Of a DNA stretch of 64,000 nucleotides, positions 63,907-64,000 are shown piece after piece. The stretch comes from Alviniconcha marisindica (lineage: Eukaryota > Mollusca > Gastropoda > Provannidae). Every line of letters begins with the position of its first letter. The first letter of the stretch is position 1. A model generated the notes under the pieces. The model worked only from the letters and a program-made list of their open reading frames with translations. It did no database searches and had not been told where the DNA came from. Location of the stretch: contig JABMCL010000750.1 in NCBI GenBank assembly GCA_018857735.1, forward strand, positions 32,501-96,500, written 5' to 3'. The translations under genes and the position numbers were made by a program.

Positions 63907-64000
63907 GTAAGTACTGCAGGACAGAATTTTACGAAGCTTCCAACATTCCAAGCGGCCTGACACTGCGACAGCAAGTGTACCTTTAATACACAGCGCCAGT

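Overview
The window looks like genomic DNA from a mollusc, most likely a gastropod. This is inferred from intron-rich animal genes, very abundant (GT)n/(CA)n microsatellites, tRNA-derived SINEs ending in GTAAGTAAGTAA-type tails, GAA-tailed SINEs and CR1/Jockey-type LINE debris. No species can be named from the sequence alone.

Layout: 1-6091 has no recognisable gene, only tandem repeats and SINE/LINE tails. A complete four-exon solute carrier of the SLC10 family (sodium/bile-acid cotransporter type, with a long extracellular N-terminus as in SLC10A3/A5) lies on the minus strand from 18837 down to 6092. Its 8-kb last intron holds a broken LINE ORF1 (7283-8378) and a badly eroded LINE ORF2 (10620-13745). 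About 650 bp upstream, head to head, starts a mitochondrial-type valyl-tRNA synthetase (VARS2-like) on the plus strand. I could assemble 25 exons from 19490 to 45737 with matching splice phases. One exon (16) survives only as an indel-ridden sequence near 34806-34862. The model gives about 989 residues plus that exon, close to VARS2 and much shorter than cytosolic VARS1. From 45.9 to 53.1 kb there is intergenic repeat DNA. A two-exon ankyrin-repeat/SOCS-box (ASB) gene lies on the minus strand (56154 to 53630). The rest (56.4-63.8 kb) is intergenic repeats and SINEs, with a possible signal-peptide first exon of another plus-strand gene at 63862-63906.

The most unusual signal is in how the tandem repeats are placed. 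In the VARS2-like gene, minisatellite arrays repeatedly span an exon-intron junction, so the splice site and a short piece of exon are copied many times: 5' splice sites of exons 9 and 15, and 3' splice sites of exons 8, 11, 12, 14, 20, 22 and 23. A similar single duplication covers the exon 3 acceptor of the SLC10 gene, and an array covers the stop codon of the ASB gene, spreading seven perfect TGACGTCA (CRE/ATF) palindromes. I do not know a named class for this pattern.

Sequence quality is uneven. Regions around 11.1-13.8 kb and 34.4-34.9 kb carry many homopolymer-type indels that could be assembly errors rather than biology. The genes do not form an operon. The only functional pairing suggested is the shared promoter region between the SLC10 gene and the VARS2-like gene.
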